Notes: generated by a model from the sequence alone, not told the origin. A stretch of DNA of 25,264 nt from Isochrysis galbana (GCA_018136815.1 CM030942.1:532597-557860), one strand, 5' to 3'. Positions 10,121 through 20,269 are shown, numbered from the stretch's first letter. Numbers and translations: made by a program.

Positions 10121-11728
10121 ATGGAGCGCGCGCCGACCGCTCCCACCTCCCAGCCCCCCGCCGTCACGACGCCCCACAGGGGCCGCCCCAAGCCGCCGGA
10201 GCCGAAGCGCTCGCAGGCCGCCCCACTGACCGACAGCGACGTCGAAATGATCCTCCCACCCTCGCCTCCCCACCAGCCACAGAAGCAGGGGACAGGAAGG
10301 GCCCTGTTCCCTGCAGACCAGCAGAGCCAGCCTCTGGCTCTGCCGCCTCCCCCCACTGGCCTGTCGGCCCATCAAGGACTCCCCGTGGTGGGTGGCAGCC
10401 TGGCTGCCACCCCCATGGTGGCAACTCCTACCAGCAGTGCACCCCTCGTGGGCGGGCACTACACACAACAAACAATTCTTGGGGCCTTTACGGCTTCCAA
10501 CCCTCTCAACAACACTGCACAGATGTCATACGCTGAGGCGGCCGGCCCCAAAGGAAAGCACCCCCATGAAGCAAGACAAGCTCCACCTCCATCTTCCCAA
10601 CAGCCCCAGCCGCCCTCGCGTAAGCGAGCGGATCCACAGTCGGACCCAAAGCCGACTCCACCCATAGCCACACAATTCGCTTCTCCCCCTCATGGTCAAG
10701 ACGAGGAGGAAGAACCGGAGGATACTCCATTCTACATTCAGCTAGCACAGCTAGCAGAGGACAAGAAGGACATCAAGAGCGAGGACATAGCTACCTATAT
10801 GAAGTTTCTTCTCTCCAAGTTGGAAGGCTTGGATGCTACCCCCGATGGGATGGACAAAGGCCGCAAAGGCCCTTGGATATTCTACGTCGATGACGACGCC
10901 CACGAACAATTCAAGGCCGCGTACGGCGACAAAATCCAAGCCACCCTATCGGGTGTCCCGCACGAGTTTGCGATCACCTATGGGGCATTGGCCGATTCAG
11001 CCCCTCGCAAGTCGAGCGCGATCCGATCCTCTCTAAAGGAGGTGGCAACGTATATCGTCTTTCGCATTTTTGACCCGGTCAAGGCATACAAGACCAAGAC
11101 CCGCCACCTGGCTAGCGCGCTGGAGCGTGAAGGCTTCCACGTGCTCAGGGGCAACCAGCAGCGCGCCAAGACCACCCTCGAGGGGATTACCAAAGTAGAA
11201 TCGGGCAAACGCCCGATCTGGCACTTCTATGTCTACACGGACACATCCGCCCTAGGACACCGCTTCCCTAGGAACATTCTCGTGACCCTCGACGACGGGG
11301 AGAGTTTCAATCTGGACTACGCCGTCCGCTCCTCGGTTGAATGCGTAACCCCTGAGGGGGAGATCGCCATACACGGCGCCCCGGGAGGATGCAAAGGCTA
11401 CGACAAGCCATGGGCCATATCTTTCCTTCGCAAAAATCAAGTGAGCTTTCGCCAATGTACTTGCGAGCAAGAGAAGGCGAAAGCGGAGCAGCGCAAGAAG
11501 CAACGTGCGGCAAGCAACGCCATGGATTATCGAGCCCTGATGGGACTCGAGGCGGCGGCACCTTGCCGTCGTTTCATGGCCGGCGAATGCAAGAACAACC
11601 GCCTGAAAGGGCGGCAAATCGTTCAATGCTCATCTAGCCATGACATCCCAGGATGTTGGGCGAAAGATCCCAAGACGAAAGGCGCGCGCGCCCGCACGCC
11701 CCTACTAGAAGGAGTTAGTTTTGGCTGA
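10121..11728 (+). CDS. MERA element copy 1: intact ORF1/Gag-like nucleic-acid-binding protein (535 aa)
   Basis: Starts MERAPTAPTS, as do the N-termini of two other copies here. Residues 1-200 are Pro/Gln-rich. Residues about 232-365 form a conserved folded region (GPWIFYVDDDAHEQF, then EREGFHVLRGNQQRAKT), shared with the broken copy at 17100-17571. A second, similar block (RPIWHFYVYTD) follows. The C-terminus has a basic stretch and a CCCH-like motif C482-x7-C490-x12-C503-x3-H507. This layout, two RRM-like or otherwise compact domains plus a Cys/His finger, fits an ORF1 or Gag protein of a retroelement, but no reverse transcriptase or endonuclease follows. The family is not recognised with certainty. 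It stops at 11726-11728, after which the sequence changes character. Confidence 0.65.
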   Translation: MERAPTAPTSQPPAVTTPHRGRPKPPEPKRSQAAPLTDSDVEMILPPSPPHQPQKQGTGRALFPADQQSQPLALPPPPTGLSAHQGLPVVGGSLAATPMVATPTSSAPLVGGHYTQQTILGAFTASNPLNNTAQMSYAEAAGPKGKHPHEARQAPPPSSQQPQPPSRKRADPQSDPKPTPPIATQFASPPHGQDEEEEPEDTPFYIQLAQLAEDKKDIKSEDIATYMKFLLSKLEGLDATPDGMDKGRKGPWIFYVDDDAHEQFKAAYGDKIQATLSGVPHEFAITYGALADSAPRKSSAIRSSLKEVATYIVFRIFDPVKAYKTKTRHLASALEREGFHVLRGNQQRAKTTLEGITKVESGKRPIWHFYVYTDTSALGHRFPRNILVTLDDGESFNLDYAVRSSVECVTPEGEIAIHGAPGGCKGYDKPWAISFLRKNQVSFRQCTCEQEKAKAEQRKKQRAASNAMDYRALMGLEAAAPCRRFMAGECKNNRLKGRQIVQCSSSHDIPGCWAKDPKTKGARARTPLLEGVSFG

Positions 11729-11974
11729 GGCAAATCTTAAGAGAGCTGATATCAGTAGTGATGTACTGATATGATTCAGACATAAGTGATGGCTCCAAAA
11801 GCATGAGAGCTGAGAAGCTGTTACTTTCTACTCTCCTTGACCCCCTCCCTGCGCCACAGAACGAAGTCAAGGAGTGCCCATCGGCTCCTTGTTTATTTTT
11901 GGGTGGCCTCCTGCCGCGCTCGCCGTTTCGGAGAGTCCGAGAGATCGGCGAGAGAAGAGAGCGGTCGGCGGCGG

Positions 11975-11977
<3 letters not shown>

Positions 11978-12027
<50 letters not shown>

Positions 12028-12037
12028 GGGAGAGAGA

Positions 12038-12099
<62 letters not shown>

Positions 12100-12109
12100 G
12101 GGAGAGAGA

Positions 12110-12156
<47 letters not shown>

Positions 12157-12600
12157 GAGGGAGAGAGAGAGGGAGAGAGAGGGAGAGAGGGAGATAGAGG
12201 GAGAGAGGGAGAAAGGGAGAGAGGGAGGGAGAGAGAGAGAGAGGGAGAGAGAGGAAGCCGCGAGTCGAATAGGATGATAGGGAAGAGAGAGACCTCCGAG
12301 GAGGTGAGAGAGCGTGGGCGAGGAAGTAGGAGAGGGGGAGACGAAATCAGCAGAGAAGAAGAGAGGGAAAGAGAGTAGAGGGAGAGAGCAGGCCTACAGA
12401 CAGAGTCAAAAAGAGAATCTCTTTGTTGTGTGCTGTCTACCACCTCGCAACAAGAAGGAGAAATTAAGAGAGCTGCAGGACGAGAGAAAGAAGAGAGAAG
12501 GAGAGAGAGAGAGAGAAGAGAGGGGGGGTTGCTTGGGAGAGGGAAGAGGAAGTAGCAGCAGTAGAGAAGACGTTAAGGAGCAGCGAGAATAGAGAAGAGA
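11978..12600. repeat. Long GA microsatellite and GA-rich region upstream of the lectin/TIR-like gene
   Basis: A nearly pure GA array with periodic GG interruptions at 11978-12253 continues as purine-rich sequence to about 12600. It precedes the start codon at 12728. Long RERERE and LSLSLS reading frames here are artefacts of the dinucleotide repeat. The 250 bases before it (11729-11977) hold no recognisable gene. Confidence 0.9.
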
Positions 12601-12727
12601 GAGCGCCGAGAGACCCCCACACCACACAGTCAGCGGCGGCTCTCTCTCCCTCTCACTCCCACAGAAGGATTATGCGAGAATGCGTAGGTGAAGAAGAGAG
12701 GGGAAGAGCGGCTCTCTCTCCTTTCGG

Positions 12728-14923
12728 ATGGAGGCTCGCTGCCCCCACTCCCGCTGGATTCACTCCGCGGGGCTCTGTTACCGCAGCCTCACTGCCGAGG
12801 GCTCTCACTCTGAGTGCTCCACGCTCTGTGGTCGAGAAGGTGCCGCTCCCGCGTGCCCCCGCTCGGCAGCACAGCAGAGAGCCATCGTTGAGCTCATAGG
12901 GAGAGCGCCACACTCGACGGGAATCCACCGTCAGACCGAGGAAAGCCCAGTCTTCGTCTGCCCCTCTGGCGAGGAGACCAACGGCAGTGCGATCACGTGG
13001 GCCGAGGGGAACCCACATGCCGACACGTGGACGCCGCACCATGGCTGTGCCATCTTGGGACGAGACGGAGCGCTTCACGACGCGCCGTGCCTTGGGCTGT
13101 ATCAGTGTCTCTGCGAGTGGCCCGCGCAGCCTTCGGCCCAGTACGCAGCACGCATCGCACACTTTGAGCGCATGGAGCACGCGACGCTCACGCGGCTGCA
13201 CGCCCCGTACCTGGCGGTTCTTTCGGTGGTTGCCACGCTTCCATCGCTATTATTTCTTGTGTGCTGCGTCGGCTCCGTAGTGCGGCGAGCCTGTCGGCGA
13301 GCAGCTCCTGGGACGAGAAGGACGCACTCTTACCTAGCCCGATCACCTGCGGCTACATCGCGAAGACTCACCTTTGCGTGCGGTGCATTGCACGCCAAGT
13401 CCATGCCGGAGCTTCAGCGCGAGGACAGACTTGACAGTAAGGCTGAATTGGTGGAGGCTGGCGCCGGGGCGGCCAGCGCTCCGCCCACCACGCTCCGGGC
13501 GCAATCTGCGCCCTCGTTAGCTGAGCAGGCAGTGTACACGGACCCACGTGCCGAGGCAATAGAACGTGCTGTCCATCAGCTCCGGCTGGCGAGGCGTGCG
13601 TCCTGGCGCAACCGGCTGCGCATATCTGTGCCCACCGTATGTCTCGGCCTCGCGCTGCATGTGTTGGGCATCACTGCCTATGTCTTGCCGCCGTGGCCGG
13701 CCGTTGTCGACGGTGTTTACGCCCGTGTTAGTCAGCCCCTCTTTGTCCTCACTCCGCTCATCCCAACGGTCGTGCTGGCTATGCTGGCCTTGTTGCCGAC
13801 GGACGGCGCGGCCATCCGCCTCGTCGCCTTCTTCATATCCATCTTGCTGGTGGGCTTAACGCCGCCCTTCTTGATAGCGGCAGTGCAGACCTCTTCCCTG
13901 CCGACGGCGAGGGAGGCGGTCGTCGAGGGCGCGGTCGAATCGTGGGCGTACGTGGCGCTCCACGTTGGAGGCATCTGCATGCTCTTCCGCGTGGCTTTTG
14001 CGAACAGCTCGCGGCTGCCTGCACGACGAGCTCTGAGCCGGCTATGCGGCGTTCTGCGCGGCTTGCTGCTTGCCGATGGTGCCATCGTCGCAGTGTCCCT
14101 CGGGCTCGAGATGGCCACCTTCCCGATTGCTCCCTCTCCCTCCGACCCGCGCCGCGTAGCGCAAGCCGTTGAGGCGGCCTTCTTTCTCCTCGCAGGCGCC
14201 TTAACGACCGCGGCGTGCAGGCGCCGCTTCCATGCACGCCTACTACGTGGCGACGACCAACGATGCGCAGCAGCGCTCATCGCGGCAATGGTGGGGCATG
14301 GTGACCTGCAGTGCGCGCTGCAGCTAGCGCAGGAGCGTTTCATGATGGTGTCCCTCGAGCACTTGGGCGACCACGACTTGGACTCGTCCGATGACTCGGG
14401 ACTCGGCCTGCGCGCGTCCCCTGCGGTCCTCGGCGAAGTAGATGCGTTTGTGAGCCATTCGTGGCACGATGATGGGGCCGCGAAGACGGCGGCGTTGCGC
14501 AAGTGGGCCGCATCCTTCGTGCACGCGCATGGGCGCTCGCCGACGCTGTGGATCGATAAGGGCTGCATCGACCAGAAAAACGTGAGCACTGATCTGGCCG
14601 CCTTGCCCATCTACTTGCTCGGCTGCCGCTCCCTCGTGGTCCTCCTAGGGCCCACATACTGCGAGCGGTTGTGGTGCGTCCTCGAGGTGTTTGCCTTCTT
14701 GCAGATGGGTGGCAAGCGCGAGGATATACACGTGATGCGCCTTCAGTCCTGCGACTCGACCACGAATCTATCGTTCGGCGACTTCCGCGTCGACCGCAGC
14801 AGCTGCGCCCTCGACACCGACAAGCAGCGCCTACTCGGCGCAATTGAGGCCGGCTTCGGTGATCTAGCGGACTTCAACAGAACCATCCGCGACATCTTCG
14901 GCTCGAAGCCCGAGCGCGTATGA
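12728..14923 (+). CDS. Receptor-like protein: C-type lectin domain, seven membrane segments, TIR-like domain (731 aa)
   Basis: Residues 5-131 resemble a C-type lectin-like domain: CPHSRW, LCYRS (C17), TGIHRQ, ITWAEGNP, HGCAIL..DGALHDAPC and CLCEW (C127, C129). The canonical WND is replaced by LHD. TM1 is about 161-184. A cytosolic loop of roughly 110 residues follows. TM2-TM7 are about 299-321, 338-357, 364-386, 407-426, 446-467 and 482-500. Residues 570-700 are TIR-like: DAFVSHSWHDD (572-582), LWIDKGCIDQ (607-616) and RLWCVLE (647-653). E653 sits where TIR NADases have their catalytic Glu. Seven segments put the lectin outside and the TIR-like domain inside. The single exon is complete. No signal peptide is visible after M1, and the frame is closed upstream at 12689, so a short upstream exon or internal targeting through TM1 is possible. 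Ligand and signalling output are unknown. Confidence 0.75.
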   Translation: MEARCPHSRWIHSAGLCYRSLTAEGSHSECSTLCGREGAAPACPRSAAQQRAIVELIGRAPHSTGIHRQTEESPVFVCPSGEETNGSAITWAEGNPHADTWTPHHGCAILGRDGALHDAPCLGLYQCLCEWPAQPSAQYAARIAHFERMEHATLTRLHAPYLAVLSVVATLPSLLFLVCCVGSVVRRACRRAAPGTRRTHSYLARSPAATSRRLTFACGALHAKSMPELQREDRLDSKAELVEAGAGAASAPPTTLRAQSAPSLAEQAVYTDPRAEAIERAVHQLRLARRASWRNRLRISVPTVCLGLALHVLGITAYVLPPWPAVVDGVYARVSQPLFVLTPLIPTVVLAMLALLPTDGAAIRLVAFFISILLVGLTPPFLIAAVQTSSLPTAREAVVEGAVESWAYVALHVGGICMLFRVAFANSSRLPARRALSRLCGVLRGLLLADGAIVAVSLGLEMATFPIAPSPSDPRRVAQAVEAAFFLLAGALTTAACRRRFHARLLRGDDQRCAAALIAAMVGHGDLQCALQLAQERFMMVSLEHLGDHDLDSSDDSGLGLRASPAVLGEVDAFVSHSWHDDGAAKTAALRKWAASFVHAHGRSPTLWIDKGCIDQKNVSTDLAALPIYLLGCRSLVVLLGPTYCERLWCVLEVFAFLQMGGKREDIHVMRLQSCDSTTNLSFGDFRVDRSSCALDTDKQRLLGAIEAGFGDLADFNRTIRDIFGSKPERV

Positions 14924-15461
14924 GCTAGTGCTCCTGAACTAGTGCTTCAAGGCGCTCATCTGTAGGTTGATGTCCCGTGCCGAGAAAGAACGTCTGGCGT
15001 GCATGCCATCGTCATTTCTCGTGCCGGCTAGAGTTCTGGGTTATGTAAATTGTTGCACATTTTATCAGGGCACGATGCAATGCAAGTGAACAGCCACGCC
15101 AACGTGTAGCTGCACGCGGGCACTTCGTATCTGTTCGCTTTGCGGTTGCACCGCCCAAAACGCGGGTAGCAGGTGATGGACGGCGCCTTGACAATGGTCA
15201 AATGATGTGTAACGCATCACACGAGCGCACCACCAACCAACGCGCTGCCATGGTGCTCCACGAGCAACAATGAGAACAAGGTCACCCAACGTTGTGCTGG
15301 CTCTTTAAATGATGTAGCAGCGACCCATGGATTTGCCGCCATCGGACGTACTCGCTCGCACAGTCGTGAATTTCATCATCGGTCGCAGGTGCTCGCACAT
15401 TTGAGGTGCGACTACATCTCGAAGCCACATCTGCGTCTCGTCCGTTCAATCACTGCATTGC
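14924..15461. other. Intergenic, no gene recognised
   Basis: Probable 3' flank of the receptor gene. CTAGTGCT occurs twice just after the stop (14925-14950). There are no coding frames with family signatures on either strand. Confidence 0.4.
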
Positions 15462-15462
15462 T

Positions 15463-15663
15463 TTTGCATTATACGTGCGTGCATGTAGCACGTGGCCTGT
15501 GTTTGCATTATACGTGCGTTCATGTAGCACGTGATCTGCCTTTGCGTCATACGTGCGTGCATGTAGCACGCGGACTCCGTTTGCGTTTGCGTTACACGTG
15601 GGTGCATGTTAGCACGTGGCCTACGTTTGCGTTATTATACGTGAGTGCATGTAGCACGTGGCC
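15463..15663. repeat. Five tandem units of about 39-46 bp containing ACGTG/CACGT inverted repeats
   Basis: Units begin at TTTGCRT at 15463, 15502, 15541, 15580/15586 and 15626. Each contains ACGTGnGTGCATGTAGCACGT or a close variant, so each can form a small hairpin, and CACGTG-like (G-box) cores recur. The array sits directly in front of MERA element copy 2. One frame across it is open and gives a repeated HYTCVHVARG-like peptide, but this follows from the repeat itself. Confidence 0.85.
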
Positions 15664-15677
15664 ACACATTTTATTAG

Positions 15678-15711
15678 GGCTTAATTAAGCCAACTATCGT
15701 TAAAACGATAG
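15678..15711 (+). promoter_or_regulatory. Two consecutive palindromes before MERA element copy 2
   Basis: GGCTTAATTAAGCC (15678-15691) is a perfect 14-bp palindrome. CTATCGTTAAAACGATAG (15694-15711) is an 18-bp palindrome with one central mismatch. GGTC and ATGGAGCGCGCGCCG follow at once. The second palindrome and its spacing to the ATG are the same in the minus-strand copy at 21939-21963, so this is a conserved feature of the element's 5' end. Confidence 0.7.
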
Positions 15712-15715
15712 GGTC

Positions 15716-17571
15716 ATGGAGCGCGCGCCGCCGCCCGCTCTCGCTGCCGCTGCCCTCGCCGCGATGGACGAAGAACTCATGGACACGCCGCTGTCGCCGA
15801 AGCGACCGCGCCAGGATGACCCCCCCAGCCAGGTGGGCACAAGACCCAGCGGGCCACGCCCACTCGCCACAGAGAACAACGAATCCCAAGCTGACATGCT
15901 GGCAACAGCCAGCATGCAGGACACCCACACCACAGTCCACAGACACACCAACCACACCTCACCAGATGGACGCTCCACTAGGGAAGGCCTCCGGGCCGGG
16001 ACCCTACAAGGCCGCGGTACCGCCCTCGCGCCCAGGCGCGAGGGGCTGGCCCGGCACCATCAACGACAAAGCCCCTCATGGGGCTTGTCACAAAAACGCA
16101 ATGCAAAAAGCATTGATGAAGTATGGAAGCCCAGCAAGGAAGCTAGGGACGGCGACAGCCGGGCAGCAAGGGGGGGGGCCCATGGCAAGTCAAAGGGACA
16201 CGGCACTCGCCGCCCCGGTGGTGCACGCGCGCAAGACCCATTCACGAGCCCACACCTCAAACAACAGCCACAAACACACGCACAACACCACAAAGTGCAC
16301 CTTCTCTTCATGCTTTGCCATGAGGACAAGAGCGCTTGGGGCCGCACGGGCCGCACAACCAAACCAAGCAACGCAGAATAGGGTGAAGACTCAACCCTCT
16401 CGCCCTCCATACCTGCCACACAGGTGGCTCTCATCGACGAAGACCTTGAGCCCGAAGGGGAAGAAGAATTCGACAACTCCCTCGAAAAAAAAAAACATCT
16501 GAAGATTCAGGGCTACACACCTACCGTCTACTGGGCTTTCCAGCTCTATTCCCATCGCCCTTACCTCCCCTCCCTCCACCTCCTCGCCTGCCCCCCTTCT
16601 TTCCTTTTTCTTTGGTTTCCGGGGTCCGACCTCCGTGCACTACATGAGGTCTGGTTTGGAGCGTGGGGTCTGGGCGGGCCTGTTGGTCTTGCTCTCGCGT
16701 GTGTCTTGTCTTCCCGGTCGTGTTTAGGTGGTTGGGTCCCGTCTGGGTCGCGTTGCCTCTAGTGGTGTCTTCTCTTATCGGTTTCCTAAGTGATTCATTC
16801 ATCCTCTTCACCTTGCTCCCCGGTCTCTTGGACAGCGTGCTCGATTCCCAGTTTGGCGGCTAGCTTGGCTAGCTCCTCGCAGGGTTCAGGGTTTGAGCCT
16901 GCCTTTGTCGCTTATGTGAAATGCGGGTCTTAGTTCGCCTAGATCTATCCTTTTTTTGGGTTGCCTACCCATGCCCGCTTGGGCTGTTCTCGCCGAGTCG
17001 GTTTCGTACGCGAATAATAGAGCTTTACACAAAACGGTGTATCTTTCTATTGTTCTTATCAGAATTGATTCTTCCCCTCGAAATCTCCATCATATTCACG
17101 CCCTACGAGCGCGGATACAAAATCAAAGACGAGGAAGCCTTCGGCGCGATTGTCGCGCACCTTAACCAACTGGAAGGCGTCGACCTGGAGCCCGACTATA
17201 TCTCCAAGAGTGCCTCCGGCCCATGGGAGATTCTAGTCACAGCAGACTGCGCAAATCAATTCCGCGCGAAATTCAAAGACGTAGCGGATTTTCGCAAGGC
17301 AGGCATACCCTGCCCGGTGGCGGTCAAGTACCAAACTTTCGACGACAAGGCAAGGGATCTACCCCGCTCATCGAACAAAGCGCTGGCTAGCGCCTTCAAG
17401 GACTCCACAGCGCACCTAGTGGTGCGGAACTATAAATTCGAGATGAAAAACCACATCAGCATCAACACACTCGCCAAGGCGGTTGAAAAGCAAGGATTCT
17501 TTTTTCTCCAGGGCAACCAAGAGCGCACCAAGGTCCTCACCAAAGAAGGTATCCTGGTCACCCAGCGCTAA
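15716..17571 (+). pseudogene. MERA element copy 2, broken and interrupted
   Basis: Starts MERAPPPALA and runs to a TAG at 16379-16381. The same frame then resumes with IPATQVALIDEDLEPEGEEE, matching the acidic stretch of copy 1 (ATQFASPP...DEEEEPED). Homology is lost from about 16500. It returns near 17100 in a different frame, where YKIKDEEAF...LEGVDLEP aligns with copy 1 DIKSEDIA...LEGLDATP and QGFFFLQGNQERTK aligns with EGFHVLRGNQQRAK. The copy stops at 17571, before the second block and the CCCH-like finger. The 600 bases in between (about 16500-17090) are pyrimidine-rich and have no counterpart in copy 1; they may be an insertion or an intron. I therefore call it a degenerate copy. Confidence 0.7.
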
Positions 17572-18941
17572 CGCTAACAAACTTTCGCAACCTAAAGCTA
17601 GACAAAAACGTCGTGACACACGAAGGAGCGCGGGGCGCCCCCATATGGCACGATCCATACCTCAAACCCCCGGCTCTTCACCCTAGCGAATGATGCAGCC
17701 AAATCAGCGTGCCCACAATAGCGTGACATCGAGTCGAAGTCGACCTTAGTTAGCGTTACGCCAAGATTCCAAATCCCATTTGGCACCCTCGGGATGGCCG
17801 AAGTTGTCCGCAGGCAGCGCGCAGCGGCAGCGGCGGCTCTTTTGCGATGGCCGAGCGTCGAGAGGTGGAAGTCCACCCTCCAATTTGGGAGGCGGCTCCT
17901 TGCGGTGTGGTCATTGCTAGCCCGGTCACTTATTATGGGGGTGCGGAGAGTGAAACAAACGCATCTTCTCTCAGTGGGAGCGACGTGCCCACAGTTCGGC
18001 TCGTGTGAGCCGCCGGAGCGTGTGCAAGGGGAGGGGGGTCGGACGGGACTTCGGACCGTCGTTTCGGGCTAGGTCTCTGAAAAGGCGGGGGGACCCTCCG
18101 AGCCGCTTTCGCCGGGGCTTTCCGCTCACGGTCAAAAATGTCGCGACCCCTCCCAATATCCAATACCTAATATACTAGTATTTTAGTATTTAGTGCACTT
18201 AAAAAGCCCTGTTTGATGTTTGACCGCCCTCTTGTTTGCAATGTATGCATAGGGGGTCATGGTCCGGGAAACGATAGAGGTCTTGGTGCCCGGTGGCACC
18301 CGGGGAGGGGGATGTAGAGCGCCCCCATCCCCATGCCCCAATTGTGTGTCTCCTACAAGAACCAATAGGTGCTCATACTGCATGCTATTGCAAGCCCAAA
18401 TAGAATCGACAGCGTCCACGCCATACACCAAACAGCACAACACAACAATAACAACAGGTTAGGGGTAAGAGAAAAGCTAGTCTACATTGGCTAAAGCTGC
18501 ACACACCAAAAGTTTTCGAAAGAGGGGAATGCAAGGAACCCCAAATCATTGATTGAGCCTAAAAAATGCAATTGAGCTACGCGACGCTCGGCACTTGCGA
18601 TGAAGCACACCACGAACGGAGCCACTCATGTCCGCGGGCGCACCGAGGTGCTTCTACTATAAACATTCGTCTCGCGATGAACTGTGCCGGCTGTCCGCCG
18701 GCTGTTGGGCTCGAACGCCTCAACTGCTCGCCGCCAAGCCAGAAGAGGCCAAGACGGCTTGTTCGCCAACAAGTCGCGGTCTGTCTCCTTGACCACGCTG
18801 ATGCGGGCCCGCAAGGTGCGGTTCGCGCACACGCACCCGCGTGCACTGGTCGCTTAAGAGGCTGTGCTTCCGCATCCCAACGCGCGGCGGAGCTAGCCGC
18901 CCACCATAGCCTCTCTGCCCATTGGCACATACAATGCCGAG
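17572..18941. other. Intergenic region without a recognised gene
   Basis: Follows the truncated MERA copy. A short AT-rich patch at about 18160-18210 includes the palindrome ATACTAGTAT. Small open frames at 17794-18072 and 18577-18930 have no family signature and are probably chance. The last 300 bases are likely the 3' UTR of the dioxygenase gene. Confidence 0.4.
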
Positions 18942-20219
18942 CTAGTGGGCGTTCCAGCTGGCAACATCGAGGATCTCACCCGAGTCCCAATCGCCCACCT
19001 TCTCCACCGTGGCGTCACCTTCGTCCGAGGTCACCGTGACGACGGCAACGTCACCTGTGTCGCGGAATATCTTCATGCGGCGAAGGCGTGGCGCATACAC
19101 ATGCATCGTGATGGCCGGGTGCCCGGAGCGGTTCTCAATGCGGTGTATGCCAATCTCATTGTTGGCGTAGGTCTGCTTGCCCGGGATGTCGCCCGTGGCA
19201 TCGGCACCGCCACAGCCGAGGGAGCGCACCTGCACGGCACGAAGTGGGCCACACTTGCCCGTGATGTTGCCACGCGGGTCCTCGCGCGCCTGCCGCTCGA
19301 ACTTCTTATCGAGGAGCGGCAGGTCGAACTGTACCTCGTGCACCTCACCCTCGACGGCACACACCCAACAACTGGATTCGTCGTGACAATGGATGGTCGA
19401 GCGAGCACCGGCAGGCCAGCACATCAGGAGCACCTCCATCTCGGGCGTCGAAAGCATCACATTGCGAGTGTAGGCCCGCGGGTCGGCCGGGTCGACCGAG
19501 ACATAGGGCGCATATTCCTCGGGCCGCGGGAACCAGCGAGCAATCTCGCGGCCGATGCCACGCACGTCGTGCTCGGCCACGCAGTGTACGCCGGCCAGTC
19601 GCTCTTTCAGCGTTGTAAGCAGCGAGCCAAGCGAGTGCGCCTGTGGCATGAGCGAGCCACAGTTGGCGTAAAGCGGCTGGCCGCCGTCGGAGACAGGCTG
19701 GAGCGCTGCAAGCATCCGCGGTTTGAGCTCGGCACCAAAGCGCTCCGCCTCAGCGCGCGATAGGAGCGTCACAACGAACGTAGCTTCGCCACACGCCGGG
19801 TGCATTACGCGTACGTCAGAGACGCCCGTCTCCATCTGTTGTAGCTCAAACGAGAGACGCTGCACGATTTTCTCAAAGCACTCGACGCGACCAGCCGCCG
19901 CGCGGAAAGCGAGAACCTCCATCTGCTCGCCCGTGCCAAGGTCGCAGAGCTTGCGCGAGGCAGGTGCGGGAACGGGCGCTCGCTGCGCGACGAGGGAGGC
20001 GATCGAAGCCAACCCGTCGTCGCCGCAAAACGAGGGGAGCGACGTCTCAGCCGGAAAGTTGGCTAGACGTGAGAGGCCAGTGAGCCGTCGGATGAACGCA
20101 CGGCTGAAGTGCGAGGTAAAGGGTGGCTGCACTCGGGAGAGGAGCTGTGGGAGGGATGTGGAGTGGCGGGAAGGGTGAAAGGGGCGGGCGAGACGGAGTG
20201 GGACGCGGGCGGGAGCCAT
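18942..20219 (-). CDS. Cysteine dioxygenase with an N-terminal extra domain (425 aa)
   Basis: Converts cysteine to cysteine sulfinate using Fe(II) and O2. The cupin half matches the eukaryotic enzyme closely: YTRN with R252 (rat R60), IHCHDESSC with H277 and H279 (iron ligands, rat H86/H88) and C284 (rat C93, crosslink partner), GIHRIEN with H359 (rat H140), and MHVYAP with H373 and Y375 (rat H155/Y157). All key residues are present. Residues 1-57 are Arg/Ser-rich with no acidic residue, a likely mitochondrial or plastid targeting peptide. Residues about 100-170 (MEVLAFRAAAGRVECF onward) look like a small ferredoxin-fold ABM-type domain not found in animal CDO, which is about 200 aa long. The frame is open further upstream to 20933, but that part is low-complexity CT repeat translation, so M at 20219 is chosen. 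No intron is needed. Confidence 0.85.
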   Translation of the reverse strand: MAPARVPLRLARPFHPSRHSTSLPQLLSRVQPPFTSHFSRAFIRRLTGLSRLANFPAETSLPSFCGDDGLASIASLVAQRAPVPAPASRKLCDLGTGEQMEVLAFRAAAGRVECFEKIVQRLSFELQQMETGVSDVRVMHPACGEATFVVTLLSRAEAERFGAELKPRMLAALQPVSDGGQPLYANCGSLMPQAHSLGSLLTTLKERLAGVHCVAEHDVRGIGREIARWFPRPEEYAPYVSVDPADPRAYTRNVMLSTPEMEVLLMCWPAGARSTIHCHDESSCWVCAVEGEVHEVQFDLPLLDKKFERQAREDPRGNITGKCGPLRAVQVRSLGCGGADATGDIPGKQTYANNEIGIHRIENRSGHPAITMHVYAPRLRRMKIFRDTGDVAVVTVTSDEGDATVEKVGDWDSGEILDVASWNAH

Positions 20220-20269
20220 GGCGTCAGAGAAAGGGCTGGTGGGGGGGCAGGAGGGGGACGCGAGAGGCG

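Noticed and set aside
11837-12443. Long Arg-Glu (plus) and Ser-Leu (minus) repeat proteins
   Set aside because: Pure products of the GA dinucleotide array, with no non-repetitive domain in frame.
15463-15663. CRISPR-like array
   Set aside because: Units are contiguous and diverged, without unique spacers, in a eukaryotic setting.
15389-15688. 99-residue open frame with a repeated HYTCVHVARG-like peptide
   Set aside because: Follows from the tandem DNA array; unit lengths vary by amounts that do not preserve a protein repeat throughout.
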